64,000 nucleotides of DNA from Olsenella porci (lineage in GTDB: Bacteria > Actinomycetota > Coriobacteriia > Coriobacteriales > Atopobiaceae): contig NZ_VUNC01000007.1 of NCBI RefSeq assembly GCF_009695875.1, forward strand, positions 62,001-126,000, given 5' to 3'. This document shows positions 50,142 through 60,552 of this stretch, piece by piece. Position 1 is the first letter of the stretch; every line of letters begins with the position of its first letter. The notes beneath the pieces are model-generated. The model searched no databases and had not been told where the DNA came from. It worked only from the letters and a program-made list of their open reading frames with translations. A program made the position numbers and the translations under genes.

Positions 50142-50175
50142 GGCGCCCCAATGTTCCCATTGGGGCGCCTTTTTT
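50142..50175 (+). terminator. Rho-independent terminator after rpmA
   Basis: GGCGCCCCAATG (50142-50153), loop TTCC, CATTGGGGCGCC (50158-50169), then six T residues (50170-50175). It sits just before obg, so obg needs its own promoter or read-through. Confidence 0.95.
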
Positions 50176-50183
50176 GCATCTAG

Positions 50184-51637
<1,454 letters not shown>

Positions 51638-51638
<1 letters not shown>

Positions 51639-52750
51639 TGGAGGGCAGGCGCGTCATCGTCTGCAAGCTCGGCTCCTCGATCCTGGTGGGACCGGACGGC
51701 AGGCCGGACCGTGCGTTCATCTCGTCCCTCTGTGGCCAGGTCTCGACCCTCGTGGGCGAGGGGTACGGTGTGGTCGTCGTCTCCTCCGGAGCGGTCGCGG
51801 CGGGGCTCGAGCGCCTCTCCCTCGACGAGCGGCCCTCGGACATGGCCACGCTCCAGGCATGCGCCTCGGCCGGCCAGGCATCGCTCACAGAGGCCTATGC
51901 AGAGGAGCTCGCCAGGCGTGGGATCCCCTGCGGGCAGGTGCTTCTCACCCGTCGTGACGTCGCGGACCGCGAGGGCTACCTCAACGCCCGCACCACGCTC
52001 ACGCGCCTCCTAGAACTCGGTGCCGTACCTGTGGTCAACGAGAACGACACCGTCTCGGTGGCCGAGTTCGCCTTTGGCGACAACGACACCCTGGGCGCCA
52101 TCGTAGCGTCCCTCGTGGGGGCCGACCTCTACGTGATCCTCTCCGACGTGGACGGCCTCTACACCGCCGACCCGCAGCGCGACCCCACGGCGCGCCTCAT
52201 CCCGGTCGTGGACGAGATCACCCCGCAGATCGCCGCAATGGCTGGTGGGGCCGGCTCCTCGGTTGGGACGGGGGGCATGGCCACCAAGCTCCGTGCCGCC
52301 CGCGCCTCCCTTGCGGCGGGGATTCCCATGGCGATCTGCCGTGGCAGGGAGGACGGGGTGCTCGTTAGGACCGTGCATGGCGAGGGTACCGGCACCGTCT
52401 TTAGGCCCAGCCCGTCCAACCCGCGCGAGAGCGGGAGAAAGCTCTGGATCGGGCTCGCGGAGGTCGTCCATGGTGCCATCGTCCTGGACCAGGGCGCCAC
52501 GCGCGCCGTTACCCAGAACGGCGCCTCCATCCTTCCCGTCGGCATCGCGGAGGTCCGAGGCCCCTTCGAGGAGGGAGACGTGGTCAACGTCCTCTCTCCC
52601 GACGGGTTCCTTCTGGGGCGAGGCGTAACGCGCTTCTCCTCAGATGACATGGTTCGGGTGCGTGGCCTCAGGCTCGACGTGATAGCGCGCTTCCTCCCCG
52701 AGAAGGCCGGGCAGCCCGCGATTCACCGCGACGAGCTGCTGGTGCTGTAG
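51638..52750 (+). CDS. proB: Glutamate 5-kinase
   Basis: First step of proline synthesis: ATP plus glutamate to glutamyl 5-phosphate. 370 residues, amino acid kinase domain (VCKLGSSILVGPDG, SSGAVAAGLERL, NENDTVSVAEFAFGDNDTLGAIVA, LSDVDGLYTADP, GTGGMATKLRAARASLAAGI) followed by a C-terminal PUA domain (about 275-360). The usual partner proA is not next to it; nadD follows instead. Confidence 0.96.
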
Positions 52751-52759
52751 GGGGCGACT

Positions 52760-53503
52760 ATGGCACTCGAGGAGCAAGAGATCGAGCGGCTTGCGGAGGG
52801 CGTCGTCCGAAAGGGCGACCTACCGCTCCTGGGTCGCGACCCCAAGGTGACGTACCGCCTGGGGATCATGGGCGGGACCTTCGACCCCATCCACAACGGA
52901 CACCTGGTTGCTGCCGAGCAGGCGTTCGACGACCTGGGGCTGGACGTCGTGGTGTTCATGCCTGCCGGGCGGCCGGCCTTCAAGCTCGACAAGAAGGTCA
53001 GCTCGGGGGAGGACCGCTATGCGATGACGCTGCTGGCGACGTCGGACAACCCGCATTTTGTCGCAAGCAGGTTCGAGGTCGACAGGCCGGGGGTCACCTA
53101 CACGGCAGACACGCTAGAGATACTCCGTGGCATCTACGCGGACAACGTGGAGCTCTACTTCATCACGGGCGCGGATGCCATCGCAGACATCGTGAGGTGG
53201 CGCGACGCGGGAAGAATCGCCCGTCTCGCCCATCTGGTTGGTGCCACAAGGCCGGGGTATGACCTGGCGAGGGCCGAGCGCGCGATCGAGGGGTCCCCGT
53301 TCCGGTTTGACGTGACCTACCTGGAGGTGCCAGCCCTGGCGATCTCGTCCAGCTATCTCAGGGGAAGGGTCTCTCGCGGGCAGAGCCTGAGGTACCTCAC
53401 CCCAGACTCAGTGACGGGCTACATACACAAGCACAACCTCTATGGCGTGAGGCAGACCAGGTACGGCTCGGTTGAGGGGGATGCATATGGAAGGCGTTCG
53501 TGA
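52760..53503 (+). CDS. nadD: Nicotinate-nucleotide adenylyltransferase
   Basis: Makes deamido-NAD from nicotinate mononucleotide and ATP. 247 residues with a 35-residue N-terminal extension before the nucleotidyltransferase motif GIMGGTFDPIHNGHLVAAEQ. ISSSYLRGRVSRGQSLRYLTP is the second (ISSTxIR-like) motif. It overlaps the start of yqeK by 17 nt. Extension upstream of the motif is polar (LEEQEIERLAEGVVRKGD) and has no known role. Confidence 0.94.
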   Translation: MALEEQEIERLAEGVVRKGDLPLLGRDPKVTYRLGIMGGTFDPIHNGHLVAAEQAFDDLGLDVVVFMPAGRPAFKLDKKVSSGEDRYAMTLLATSDNPHFVASRFEVDRPGVTYTADTLEILRGIYADNVELYFITGADAIADIVRWRDAGRIARLAHLVGATRPGYDLARAERAIEGSPFRFDVTYLEVPALAISSSYLRGRVSRGQSLRYLTPDSVTGYIHKHNLYGVRQTRYGSVEGDAYGRRS

Positions 53504-54122
53504 CGGCGACGTCCTGAATGCGGAGCAGGAGCGCATCGTGCACCGCCTTGAGGGAGACCTCAAGGCCAGGATGGCGGAGGTCAAGCCAAAGCGGTACGCA
53601 CACTCCCTCTCCGTCGCCAGGACCGCGCAGGACATGGCCGTGGAGTATGGGGTGGACCCCTTCCAGGCTCGTGTCGCAGGCATCCTGCATGACTGGGATA
53701 AGGTCGTGCCCACCCACGAACTCGTCTCGCGGGCGCGCGACATGGGGGTTGACATGGGCGTGGACCTCGAGCTTGTGGCACCTCTCCTGCATGGCATCAC
53801 GGCGGCGCACGAGCTCCCCTCGCTCTATCCGGAGCTCCCGCAGGCGGTGTGGCGGGCGATCTCGCTTCACACCGTTGGCTCCGACAAGATGAGCGCCCTC
53901 GACATGGTGCTCTTCGTTGCCGACGGGATCGAGCCGCTTCGCAAGGGGTCTGCGGGCATCGAGCACGTCAGGGACATGGTGAGGGGGCACGCGCCGCTGA
54001 GCGAGGTGTACGCGGAGTCGTTCTGCGGCGGGGTGGAGTACGTGGTCCAGACGCGCAGGTACCTCTATCCGGGTACCATTGACATATACAATCGGCTCGT
54101 CCTGGGACGGACGGGCGCCTAG
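53487..54122 (+). CDS. yqeK: YqeK-family HD-domain phosphohydrolase
   Basis: 211 residues. HD motif: KRYAHSLSVARTAQDMAVEYG, GILHDWDKVVP, LHGITAAHELPSLYPELP, VLFVADGIEP. Bacillus YqeK is a symmetrical Ap4A hydrolase; the nadD-yqeK-rsfS order here is the usual one. ATG at 53487 lies 6 nt after GAGGGGG; upstream TTG 53472 and ATG 53481 are alternatives. Confidence 0.92.
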   Translation: MEGVRDGDVLNAEQERIVHRLEGDLKARMAEVKPKRYAHSLSVARTAQDMAVEYGVDPFQARVAGILHDWDKVVPTHELVSRARDMGVDMGVDLELVAPLLHGITAAHELPSLYPELPQAVWRAISLHTVGSDKMSALDMVLFVADGIEPLRKGSAGIEHVRDMVRGHAPLSEVYAESFCGGVEYVVQTRRYLYPGTIDIYNRLVLGRTGA

Positions 54123-54143
54123 CCGCACTCGGAAGGAATACGA

Positions 54144-54530
54144 ATGACAGTCACACCGCTCCAGCTCGCAAAGGTCGCCGCCGCCTCGGCAGACGGCAAG
54201 AAGGCCGCCGACATCGTCCTGCTCGACCTCTCCCAGGTCTCGGACATCTGCGACTACTTCCTTATCTGCACCGCGCAGAACAAGCCCCAGATGGACGCGA
54301 TCCTCGACGGTATCGAGGAGAAGGTCAGGGTCAACTGCGACGAGCGCCCCCTCTCGATGGAGGGCCGCGGCGGGTCAGACTGGGTCCTCCTCGACTACGG
54401 CAGCGTCGTGGTGCACGTGTTCAAGCCCGAGGCCAGGGACTTCTACCGACTAGAGAGCCTGTGGGGCGAGGCGCCGAGGGTCGACCTCGGGCTGTCCGTC
54501 TCCAAGGGAGAGCCTGCATCGGAGGAGTAG
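54144..54530 (+). CDS. rsfS: Ribosomal silencing factor RsfS
   Basis: 128 residues. Signature KAADIVLLDLSQVSDICDYFLICTAQNKPQMDAI and DWVLLDYGSVVVHVFKPEARDFYRLESLW. Binds L14 on the 50S subunit and blocks subunit joining when nutrients are low. Last gene of the obg-proB-nadD-yqeK run; GGAAGGAAT precedes the ATG. Confidence 0.96.
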   Translation: MTVTPLQLAKVAAASADGKKAADIVLLDLSQVSDICDYFLICTAQNKPQMDAILDGIEEKVRVNCDERPLSMEGRGGSDWVLLDYGSVVVHVFKPEARDFYRLESLWGEAPRVDLGLSVSKGEPASEE

Positions 54531-54542
54531 TGCCCGGGTGCC

Positions 54543-55775
54543 TCAGCGGCCTCTCAGCCTGAGGTCCCTCCCGTAGCCAAGGGCGTCGTCCCCAAACTTG
54601 CGCCGCACCTCGTCCGTCACGGACGAGAGGCGGCGGAGCGAGGGGTCGGCGCCCTTCTCGTCCCCCGACGCAAAGAGCGTAAGCTGTGTGGGCCTCTGGG
54701 GACCAAAGTCGCTCAGCCCTACGCCAACAAGCCGGACGGGCGTCCCCTCCCGCCAGAGGCCATCGAGCAGCGAGAGGGCCACCGGGCCAAACTCGTGCTC
54801 GTCGTCGCTGGGGGAGGGGAGGCGCCGCTGCGCCGTGTGCGTGTGCTGTCGGTCGAACTTGAGCTTGAGCGTCACGAGGCTTCCCCTGAGCCCACGCTTC
54901 CTCAGGCGTCTGCCCGTGAGTTCGCTCACATGCCCAATCGCCGCAGCCAGCTCCTGGCGAGTTGTGAGGTCGCGTGGGAAGGTGCGCTCGTTCGAGACGG
55001 ATTTGGGCTCCTCGGCGTCCGAGAGCATCGCAACGGAGCTTCGCTCCAATCCAGCGGCGCGCAGCACGAGCGTCGGCCCAAACGAGCCCAAGGCACGCTC
55101 CATACGCTCTCCGTCTTGTTTCGCGAGCTGTCCCAGGGTCCTCACCCCCATGGCCTCCAGCCGCTTCTCCGTTGCTGGCCCTATCCCGCTCATGGCGCTG
55201 ACGGGCAGGGGGGAGAGGAACTCCGCCTCGGTGCCTGGGGTCACCACCGTGAGGCCGCGCGGCTTCTGGCGCTCCGAGGCGATCTTCGCGACCGTCTTGC
55301 TCGTACCCAGACCGATGGAGCAGGTGATGCCCAGCTCGAACACGCGCGCCTGGATGCGCCGGCAGATGGCCACGGGGCTCTCGCGCGACCACCTGCCGGG
55401 CGTGACGTCAAAGAACGCCTCGTCGATGGACATCTGCTGCACGCGGGGCGTCTCGTCCGAGAGGAACGACATGACCTCCCGCGACACCTCGCGGTAGCGG
55501 TCAAAGTGCCCGTGCGTCCAGATCGCCTGCGGGCAGAGGCGCTGCGCCTGGAACGAGGGCATTGCGGAGTGGACGCCATAGCGACGCGCCTCATACGAGG
55601 CGGTCGAGACGACCCCGCGCTCCTCGGGGGAGCCTCCCACGATGACCGGCTTCCCCCGCCAATCGGGGTGGTCGAGCATCTCGACCGACGCGAAGAAGGC
55701 GTCGAGGTCGAGGAGACCGATTGCGGGGCCATGCCATGCCGCCGCGTCAAATGGCTGTTCGCTTCTCTCTTCCAT
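54543..55775 (-). CDS. dinB: DNA polymerase IV (Y-family)
   Basis: Translesion DNA polymerase, 410 residues. IGLLDLDAFFASVEMLDHPDWRGKPVIVGG (metal Asp residues), STASYEARRYGVHSAMP, QQMSIDEAFFDVT (catalytic SIDE), ICSIGLGTSKTVAKIAS, and little-finger domain SVSNERTFPRDLTTRQEL. No beta-clamp motif is obvious at the C-terminus except QLTLF near residue 372, which fits it. Start set at ATG 55775; TATACT lies only about 8 nt before it. Convergent with rsfS. Confidence 0.95.
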   Translation of the reverse strand: MEERSEQPFDAAAWHGPAIGLLDLDAFFASVEMLDHPDWRGKPVIVGGSPEERGVVSTASYEARRYGVHSAMPSFQAQRLCPQAIWTHGHFDRYREVSREVMSFLSDETPRVQQMSIDEAFFDVTPGRWSRESPVAICRRIQARVFELGITCSIGLGTSKTVAKIASERQKPRGLTVVTPGTEAEFLSPLPVSAMSGIGPATEKRLEAMGVRTLGQLAKQDGERMERALGSFGPTLVLRAAGLERSSVAMLSDAEEPKSVSNERTFPRDLTTRQELAAAIGHVSELTGRRLRKRGLRGSLVTLKLKFDRQHTHTAQRRLPSPSDDEHEFGPVALSLLDGLWREGTPVRLVGVGLSDFGPQRPTQLTLFASGDEKGADPSLRRLSSVTDEVRRKFGDDALGYGRDLRLRGR

Positions 55776-55794
55776 GGCAAGAAGTATAGGGAAA

Positions 55795-55824
55795 GGACCC
55801 GGGGGTGACGTCGTCCCCGGGCCC
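55795..55824 (-). terminator. Terminator of the sensor kinase gene
   Basis: On the minus strand GGGCCCGGGG (55824-55815) pairs with CCCCGGGTCC (55804-55795), then TTTC. Lies 17 nt past the kinase stop, before dinB. Confidence 0.75.
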
Positions 55825-55840
55825 CTGCCAATGGGTGGCA

Positions 55841-57076
55841 TTAGAGCGTCACGGTGAAGGTCGTTCCGTCCGCCTTCGTGCTCGTTGCCCTGATGGTTCC
55901 GCCGTGGACCTCTGCGATGCCCTTGGCGATTGCGAGGCCCAGCCCAAAGCCGCCTTGCTCGCCCTCGCCGCGGCTCCGTGCCTTGTCGCTTCGGTAGAAG
56001 CGGTCAAACAGGTGCGGCAGGTCCTCGGGGTCGATGGGGTCGCCCTGGTTGTTGACGCTCAGCACGATGTGCTGCGACGTCCGCTTGAGAGTCACCTTGA
56101 CCTCGGTTCCCTTGCGGGCGTACTTCGTGGCGTTGTCGATGAGGATCTTGGCGAGGCGGCCCAGCCATTCGGGATCGCCCTGCAGGTGGATTCCCTCTTC
56201 CACGTTTGAGTCGAGCATGACGCCGCGATCGAAGGCGACCGCGTCAAATTCCAGGGCACAGGAGTCCACGATCTCCGAGAAGTCCACGTCCTTCTTGGTG
56301 AACGCAGACGTGGAGCCTCCCGCGCCTTCGTCCGTCTTCGCAAGCTGCAGCAGGTCATTGACCAGGTTCTTCATGTGCGTCGCCTCGTCCTGAGTGCTCT
56401 GCACCCAGCGGCGGGATTCGTCACCGAGGTTGCCGTCCTTCAGAAGGATCTGCGAGTTGGCCAGAATGACCGAAAGCGGGGTCTTGAGCTCGTGCGATGC
56501 GTCTGAGATGAACCTCCTCTGCCGGTCCCAGGCGTCTGCCACGGGCTTGAGCGACCAATCGGCGAGCTTCCACGAGATGAAGAACATGGCGAGCATTGCA
56601 AGCACCATGATCTCCCCGTCGCGCACGACCTGGTTGCTGAAGCTGCGGTCGGCCGCCGCGGTGTCAACCATCGAGATTCGCACGCTGCCATCGCTCTGCA
56701 CCGCGCGCCTCCAGGCGATGTGCCTCTCGGAAATGACCCCCCGGTCTTCCGACGACCTGATGGCGGTGCGGATGACCCTCCTCAGGGTCTCGGTGCTGAT
56801 GAGGGCGGGGGAGTCGCTTGTCTGCAAGATTACTCCGTCGTCCGAAACAATGACCGCTATGGAGAGCATTCCCTCCCCGTGGTCGGACCCCTGCGGGCCG
56901 CCGATGGTGGGGACCGAGTTGAGGTCGCCCTCAAGGTTCCTCTCGAGGGCGTGGTCTATGAGCTCGTGCTGCGCCGACCAGCTTGCATGTAGCGAGAAAC
57001 CAAGGACGCCCGCGAGAACGAATCCCACGAGCGCCATGACTATGATTATGAACTTCCTCTTGAGCTTCTTGAGCAC
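55841..57076 (-). CDS. Sensor histidine kinase
   Basis: 411 residues from GTG 57076 (AGTAGGAGGG upstream). Membrane span 1 at residues 9-31, an extracytoplasmic domain of about 110 residues, span 2 near 148-166, a short linker rather than a clear HAMP domain, DHp helix with SHELKTPLSVILANSQ (phospho-His near residue 191), and the ATPase domain with N box LAKILIDNATKYAR, VNNQGDPIDPED, FDRFYRSDKAR and GGFGLGLAIAKGI. The stimulus is unknown. Co-transcribed with the response regulator 12 nt upstream. Confidence 0.94.
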   Translation of the reverse strand: MLKKLKRKFIIIVMALVGFVLAGVLGFSLHASWSAQHELIDHALERNLEGDLNSVPTIGGPQGSDHGEGMLSIAVIVSDDGVILQTSDSPALISTETLRRVIRTAIRSSEDRGVISERHIAWRRAVQSDGSVRISMVDTAAADRSFSNQVVRDGEIMVLAMLAMFFISWKLADWSLKPVADAWDRQRRFISDASHELKTPLSVILANSQILLKDGNLGDESRRWVQSTQDEATHMKNLVNDLLQLAKTDEGAGGSTSAFTKKDVDFSEIVDSCALEFDAVAFDRGVMLDSNVEEGIHLQGDPEWLGRLAKILIDNATKYARKGTEVKVTLKRTSQHIVLSVNNQGDPIDPEDLPHLFDRFYRSDKARSRGEGEQGGFGLGLAIAKGIAEVHGGTIRATSTKADGTTFTVTL

Positions 57077-57088
57077 CTTGCGGCCCTC

Positions 57089-57772
57089 CTACTGCTGGGC
57101 CTTGAACTCCTCCAGGCGGTACCCGAGCATGCGCAACGTGGTGATCTGCACGTTGGAGTGGATGTGAGCCATCTTCTTCCGCAGGAACGAGACGTACGCC
57201 TCGACCGAGTTCTCGGACGCCGCGCTGTCGGTTCCCCACACGCGGGTGAGGAGGTCCTGCTTCGAGACCACGCGGGCGGTGGGGCTCATTAGCATCTTCA
57301 GGACCTCGAACTCCTTGCCGGAGAGGTGCACGGTTCGATCGCCGCAGCTCAGGTCGTGGGTGTTGAGGTCGAGCTTGAGGTCGGCAAAGGTGAGCTCGTC
57401 GATGACCACGTCACCCTGGCGCCTCGTGAGGGCCCTCACCCTTGCGAGAAGCTCCGGTGCCTCGAAGGGCTTGGTCATGTAGTCGTCAGCGCCGGCGTCA
57501 AGGCCTTCGACCTTGTCGTTGGTGGAGGTCCTCGCCGTGAGCACCATGACCGGGATGGAGTTGCCCTCGTGCCTCAGCTCATGAACGACGGAGAGTCCGT
57601 CCATGCCCGGCAGCATCACATCGAGAATGACCGCGTCATACATGCCGCTCTGCGCGGCAGTGAGCCCTGCCTTCCCGTCGTAGGCCGCCTCTGCGTTGTA
57701 TCCGCCGTCCTCGAGGATGTGGACTATGGCGTCGGCGAGGTTTCGCTCGTCCTCTACGACCAAGATGTTCAA
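57089..57772 (-). CDS. OmpR/PhoB-family response regulator
   Basis: 227 residues from TTG 57772, 5 nt after AGGAGG. Receiver domain: ILVVEDERNLADAI, phospho-acceptor Asp51 in VILDVMLPGMDG, LTARTST and ADDYMTKPFEAPEL (Lys). The winged-helix domain (about 130-225) shows LSGKEFEVLKMLM, TRVWGTDSAASENSVEAYVSFLRKKM and IHSNVQITTLRMLGYRL. Partner of the following kinase. Target genes unknown; an inverted repeat 34-56 nt before its start may be an autoregulatory site. Confidence 0.95.
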   Translation of the reverse strand: MNILVVEDERNLADAIVHILEDGGYNAEAAYDGKAGLTAAQSGMYDAVILDVMLPGMDGLSVVHELRHEGNSIPVMVLTARTSTNDKVEGLDAGADDYMTKPFEAPELLARVRALTRRQGDVVIDELTFADLKLDLNTHDLSCGDRTVHLSGKEFEVLKMLMSPTARVVSKQDLLTRVWGTDSAASENSVEAYVSFLRKKMAHIHSNVQITTLRMLGYRLEEFKAQQ

Positions 57773-57805
57773 TGTGACCTCCTAGAAAGGAACCAACCGT
57801 GTCCC

Positions 57806-57828
57806 AAAAGCCAGTACCATTGGCTTTT
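57806..57828. promoter_or_regulatory. Inverted repeat upstream of the two-component operon
   Basis: AAAAGCCA (57806-57813), 7-nt spacer, TGGCTTTT (57821-57828). Position in the leader or core promoter of the regulator gene suits an operator; it could also be a weak hairpin. Confidence 0.4.
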
Positions 57829-57972
57829 AGCAACTTTGGCTAGCTTACTTCGCTGGTCTGAAATCCTGCTTAACATTCTTCCCACATGGCCCTTTTTGAG
57901 GGCTTATGCTAGAAGCTCTCCACATTTCTGAGTTCCACGTAATTTGTAGCTGGGTGGAATCCCGCGCTGGCG

Positions 57973-57978
57973 TATGAT
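57973..57978 (+). promoter_or_regulatory. Candidate -10 of rpsP operon
   Basis: TATGAT, followed by ATATAGG, 75 nt before the rpsP start codon. No convincing -35 lies 16-18 bp upstream. Confidence 0.4.
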
Positions 57979-58052
57979 ATATAGGCTTTTGTGTGGTTTA
58001 GCGGCGCATCACATCACAGACCACAGCGTCGCTCGTAAGAAGGAGTTCAATT

Positions 58053-58373
58053 TTGGCAGTCAAGATTCGTCTCGCCCGTCACGGTGCAAAGAAGCGCCCG
58101 TACTACCGCGTCGTCGTTGCCGACGGCCGCATGCCCCGCGATGGTCGCTACATCGAGCAGGTCGGTCGCTACAACCCGCTCACCACTCCCAAGACGATCG
58201 AGCTCGACCTCGAGAAGATCGACGAGTGGATCTCTAAGGGTGCCCAGCCCAGCACGACCGTCTCGCACCTCATCGACATCGTTCGCACCGGTGCTCCCGC
58301 TCCCGAGAAGAAGCAGAAGCTCTCCAAGAAGGCCGCTGCCAAGGCTGCTGCCGCCGCCGAGTCCGCGGAGTAG
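58053..58373 (+). CDS. rpsP: 30S ribosomal protein S16
   Basis: 106 residues: [41 protein letters not shown] is diagnostic. The start is TTG at 58053, with AGAAGGAG 9 nt upstream; no ATG exists nearby in frame, so this ribosomal protein uses a rare start codon. An Ala/Lys-rich tail ([15 protein letters not shown]) extends the C-terminus. Head of rpsP-khpA-rimM-trmD-lepB. Confidence 0.97.
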   Translation: MAVKIRLARHGAKKRPYYRVVVADGRMPRDGRYIEQVGRYNPLTTPKTIELDLEKIDEWISKGAQPSTTVSHLIDIVRTGAPAPEKKQKLSKKAAAKAAAAAESAE

Positions 58374-58378
58374 GTGCC

Positions 58379-58687
58379 GTGTCCGAGGAAATGGCGGATC
58401 AAGCCGATTCCCTCGACCAGGCAACGGGCTCTGATGAGGAGCTTCCCTCCGACAAGGTCGCGGACCTCGTCGAGTACATCGTTTGTGGCCTCGTGAACAA
58501 CGAGGACGCGGTTTCGCTCGACGTCACCGACAGCGAGGGCTCTGCCCTCATCGAGGTCTCCTGCGACGAGGAGGATGCCGGAAGGATCATCGGCAGGAAG
58601 GGCCGCACGATCAAGGCGATTCGGACGCTCGCCCGGGCGCTTGGCTCTCGTGTGGGAACCTCCGTCGAGGTTGAGGTCTTGGGGTAG
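58379..58687 (+). CDS. khpA: KH-domain RNA-binding protein KhpA
   Basis: 102 residues. The KH domain (about 25-100) has EYIVCGLVNNEDAVSLDV and the GxxG loop IIGRKGRTIKAIRTLARA. About 20 acidic residues precede it. GTG at 58379 lies 5 nt after rpsP. In Gram-positives KhpA works with KhpB/EloR in RNA binding and cell elongation. Confidence 0.92.
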   Translation: MSEEMADQADSLDQATGSDEELPSDKVADLVEYIVCGLVNNEDAVSLDVTDSEGSALIEVSCDEEDAGRIIGRKGRTIKAIRTLARALGSRVGTSVEVEVLG

Positions 58688-58691
58688 GCAG

Positions 58692-59210
58692 TTGCATACA
58701 CGCTACAGAGCCATAGCTCGAGTGACCAAGGCTCACGGTAGGAGGGGGGAGGTCGTGACGGTTCCCGTTCACGGCCTTCCCCCTCTCCTGCGTGACGGGC
58801 TTGAGGTCTACGTCGTCCCTCCTGCGCTGAAGGGGCCGCGCAGCCGCGTTGTCAGGTCTGCCAGGGGAGACGAGGCGGGGATGCTCGCCTCGCTCTCTGG
58901 GGTGGACGACCTCGATGCGGCCGAGCGCCTCGTGGGGCGTACCCTGCTCGCCCGGTGGGACGACCTTCCCCATGGGTTCGAGCTCCACGACCCCGACGCC
59001 CTGGTCGGCAAGGCGGTCAAGGACTCCCGGTTGGGTGACCTGGGCTCCATCACCGAGGTCATGAGGGGTCCCGCCAACGACGTGTGGGTCGTGGACGGCC
59101 CCCAGGGTGAGGTGCTGCTGCCCGTCATCGACGAGGTGGTGTCCTCTGTCCCCGCCGCGGGGCCCATCCAGGTCAGCGTTCCAGAGGGACTGATTGGGGG
59201 CGGACGATGA
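58692..59210 (+). CDS. rimM: 16S rRNA-processing protein RimM
   Basis: 172 residues. ARVTKAHGRRGEVVTVPV at the N-terminus, GVDDLDAAERLVGRTLLAR, and the PRC-barrel half VGKAVKDSRLGDLGSITEV, then VLLPVIDEVVSSV. Helps 30S maturation through S19. The likeliest start is TTG 58692, after GGGGTAGG and just past the khpA stop; the upstream frame overlaps khpA and lacks similarity. Overlaps trmD by 4 nt (ATGA). Confidence 0.92.
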   Translation: MHTRYRAIARVTKAHGRRGEVVTVPVHGLPPLLRDGLEVYVVPPALKGPRSRVVRSARGDEAGMLASLSGVDDLDAAERLVGRTLLARWDDLPHGFELHDPDALVGKAVKDSRLGDLGSITEVMRGPANDVWVVDGPQGEVLLPVIDEVVSSVPAAGPIQVSVPEGLIGGGR

Positions 59211-59965
59211 GGTTCGAGACCCTTTCCGTGTTTCCCGAGGTGTTCGCACCCTACCTCGACGCCTCCATAATGGGTCGCGCACAGAGGCAGGGGATTCTGG
59301 AGTTCGAGGCATACGACCTTCGCGACTGGACGCATGATCGGCACCGCACCGTCGACGATGCGCCCTTCGGCGGGGGGCAGGGCATGCTCATGAAGCCCGG
59401 CCCCATCTTCGAGGCCGTTCGGGACATCTCGGGGCGTGGGGGCGGGCGCCCGCACGTCGTGTTCTTCTCACCCTGCGGGACCCGCTACGACGAGGGGGTT
59501 GCCGAGCGTCTCTCCCACCTTGACCGCGTGCTACTGGTGTGCGGCAGATACGAGGGGATGGACGAGCGGGCGTACACGCTCGCGGACGAGACCCTCTCGC
59601 TGGGTGACTACGTCCTCACGGGTGGGGAGCTTGCCGCGCTTGTGGTGATTGACTCGGTCGTGAGGCTCCTTCCCGGTGCCCTCGGGGACGACATGAGCGC
59701 GAGGGACGAGTCGTTCTCGGACGGGTTGCTGGAGTACGCCCAGTACACGCGTCCCGCGGACTATGATGGTCTGCGCGTTCCCGAGGTCCTCCTGTCGGGG
59801 GACCACGAGCGGGTGCGAGAGTGGAGGCGCCAGAGCGCCATACGCAGGACGGCGGCCTGGCGGCCCGACCTTCTTGAAGGTGCGGGTCTCACGCCGCAGG
59901 AGTGGGAGCTGGCGCGCAGCGTTATCGAGGAGCGAAGGGGGGGTGTGGACCATGGCGAGGAGTGA
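59207..59965 (+). CDS. trmD: tRNA (guanine-37-N1)-methyltransferase
   Basis: SPOUT methyltransferase making m1G37, 252 residues. RFETLSVFPEVFAPYL, YDLRDWTHDRHRTVDDAPFGGGQGM, LVCGRYEGMDERA and SLGDYVLTGGELAALVVIDSVVRLLPG (knot and SAM site). Unlike many operons, rplS does not follow; signal peptidase does, overlapping by 14 nt. Confidence 0.97.
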   Translation: MRFETLSVFPEVFAPYLDASIMGRAQRQGILEFEAYDLRDWTHDRHRTVDDAPFGGGQGMLMKPGPIFEAVRDISGRGGGRPHVVFFSPCGTRYDEGVAERLSHLDRVLLVCGRYEGMDERAYTLADETLSLGDYVLTGGELAALVVIDSVVRLLPGALGDDMSARDESFSDGLLEYAQYTRPADYDGLRVPEVLLSGDHERVREWRRQSAIRRTAAWRPDLLEGAGLTPQEWELARSVIEERRGGVDHGEE

Positions 59966-60518
59966 GGGCAAGGGGCATCGCATTCCCGGCTGGCTCGAGC
60001 TCGTCCTCTGCATCGTCGCAGGGCTTCTCGTGGCCCTCGTCATCCGCAGGTACGTCGCCGAGGTGTACATCGTCCCCTCCGGCTCGATGCTCGAGACCAT
60101 CCAGGAGGGTGACCGCCTCATCGGCGAGAAGGTCAGCATCAAGACCTCGTCGGTCTCCGCGGGCGAGATCGTGACCTTCACGGACCCCGACGACCCCTCC
60201 ACGACGCTTGTCAAGAGGGTCGTCGCCACGGGAGGCCAGACGGTCAACCTGGTCGACGGAAAGGTCTACGTGGATGGCAAGGCCCTGGACGAGTCCTACA
60301 CCCTGGGAAAGCCCTCGTATCCCTTGGACCAGCACTCCCCAAGCCTGCAGGAGGCCATCTCCTATCCCTACGTGGTCCCCGAGGGTTACGTCTGGGTCAT
60401 GGGGGACAACAGGACCAACTCGCTCGACTCGCGCTACTTTGGCGCCGTGAGCGAGGACAGCATCACGTCGCACGTGGTCTGCGTCGCCTGGCCGCCAAGC
60501 GACATCGGCGCTCTCTGA
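59952..60518 (+). CDS. lepB: Type I signal peptidase
   Basis: Cuts signal peptides of exported proteins. 188 residues with one N-terminal membrane span (residues 13-31, [18 protein letters not shown]). Catalytic Ser in [10 protein letters not shown] near residue 45, catalytic Lys in [10 protein letters not shown] near 86, [14 protein letters not shown] near the C-terminus. ATG 59952 is taken because the protein then begins with a short basic stretch before the span. Confidence 0.95.
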   Translation: MARSEGKGHRIPGWLELVLCIVAGLLVALVIRRYVAEVYIVPSGSMLETIQEGDRLIGEKVSIKTSSVSAGEIVTFTDPDDPSTTLVKRVVATGGQTVNLVDGKVYVDGKALDESYTLGKPSYPLDQHSPSLQEAISYPYVVPEGYVWVMGDNRTNSLDSRYFGAVSEDSITSHVVCVAWPPSDIGAL

Positions 60519-60552
60519 GGCGCATAACAACAACGATGGGAGAAGTTTCACG

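Larger units (their letters stand above)
57773..58052. other. Divergent region between response regulator and rpsP
   Basis: 280 bp. AAAAGCCA/TGGCTTTT inverted repeat (57806-57828) near the regulator gene. TATGAT (57973-57978) is a likely -10 for rpsP, with a poor -35. No gene supported. Confidence 0.5.

Noticed and set aside
60519-60552. T-box before glyQ
   Set aside because: Only 34 nt separate lepB and glyQ, too short for a T-box.
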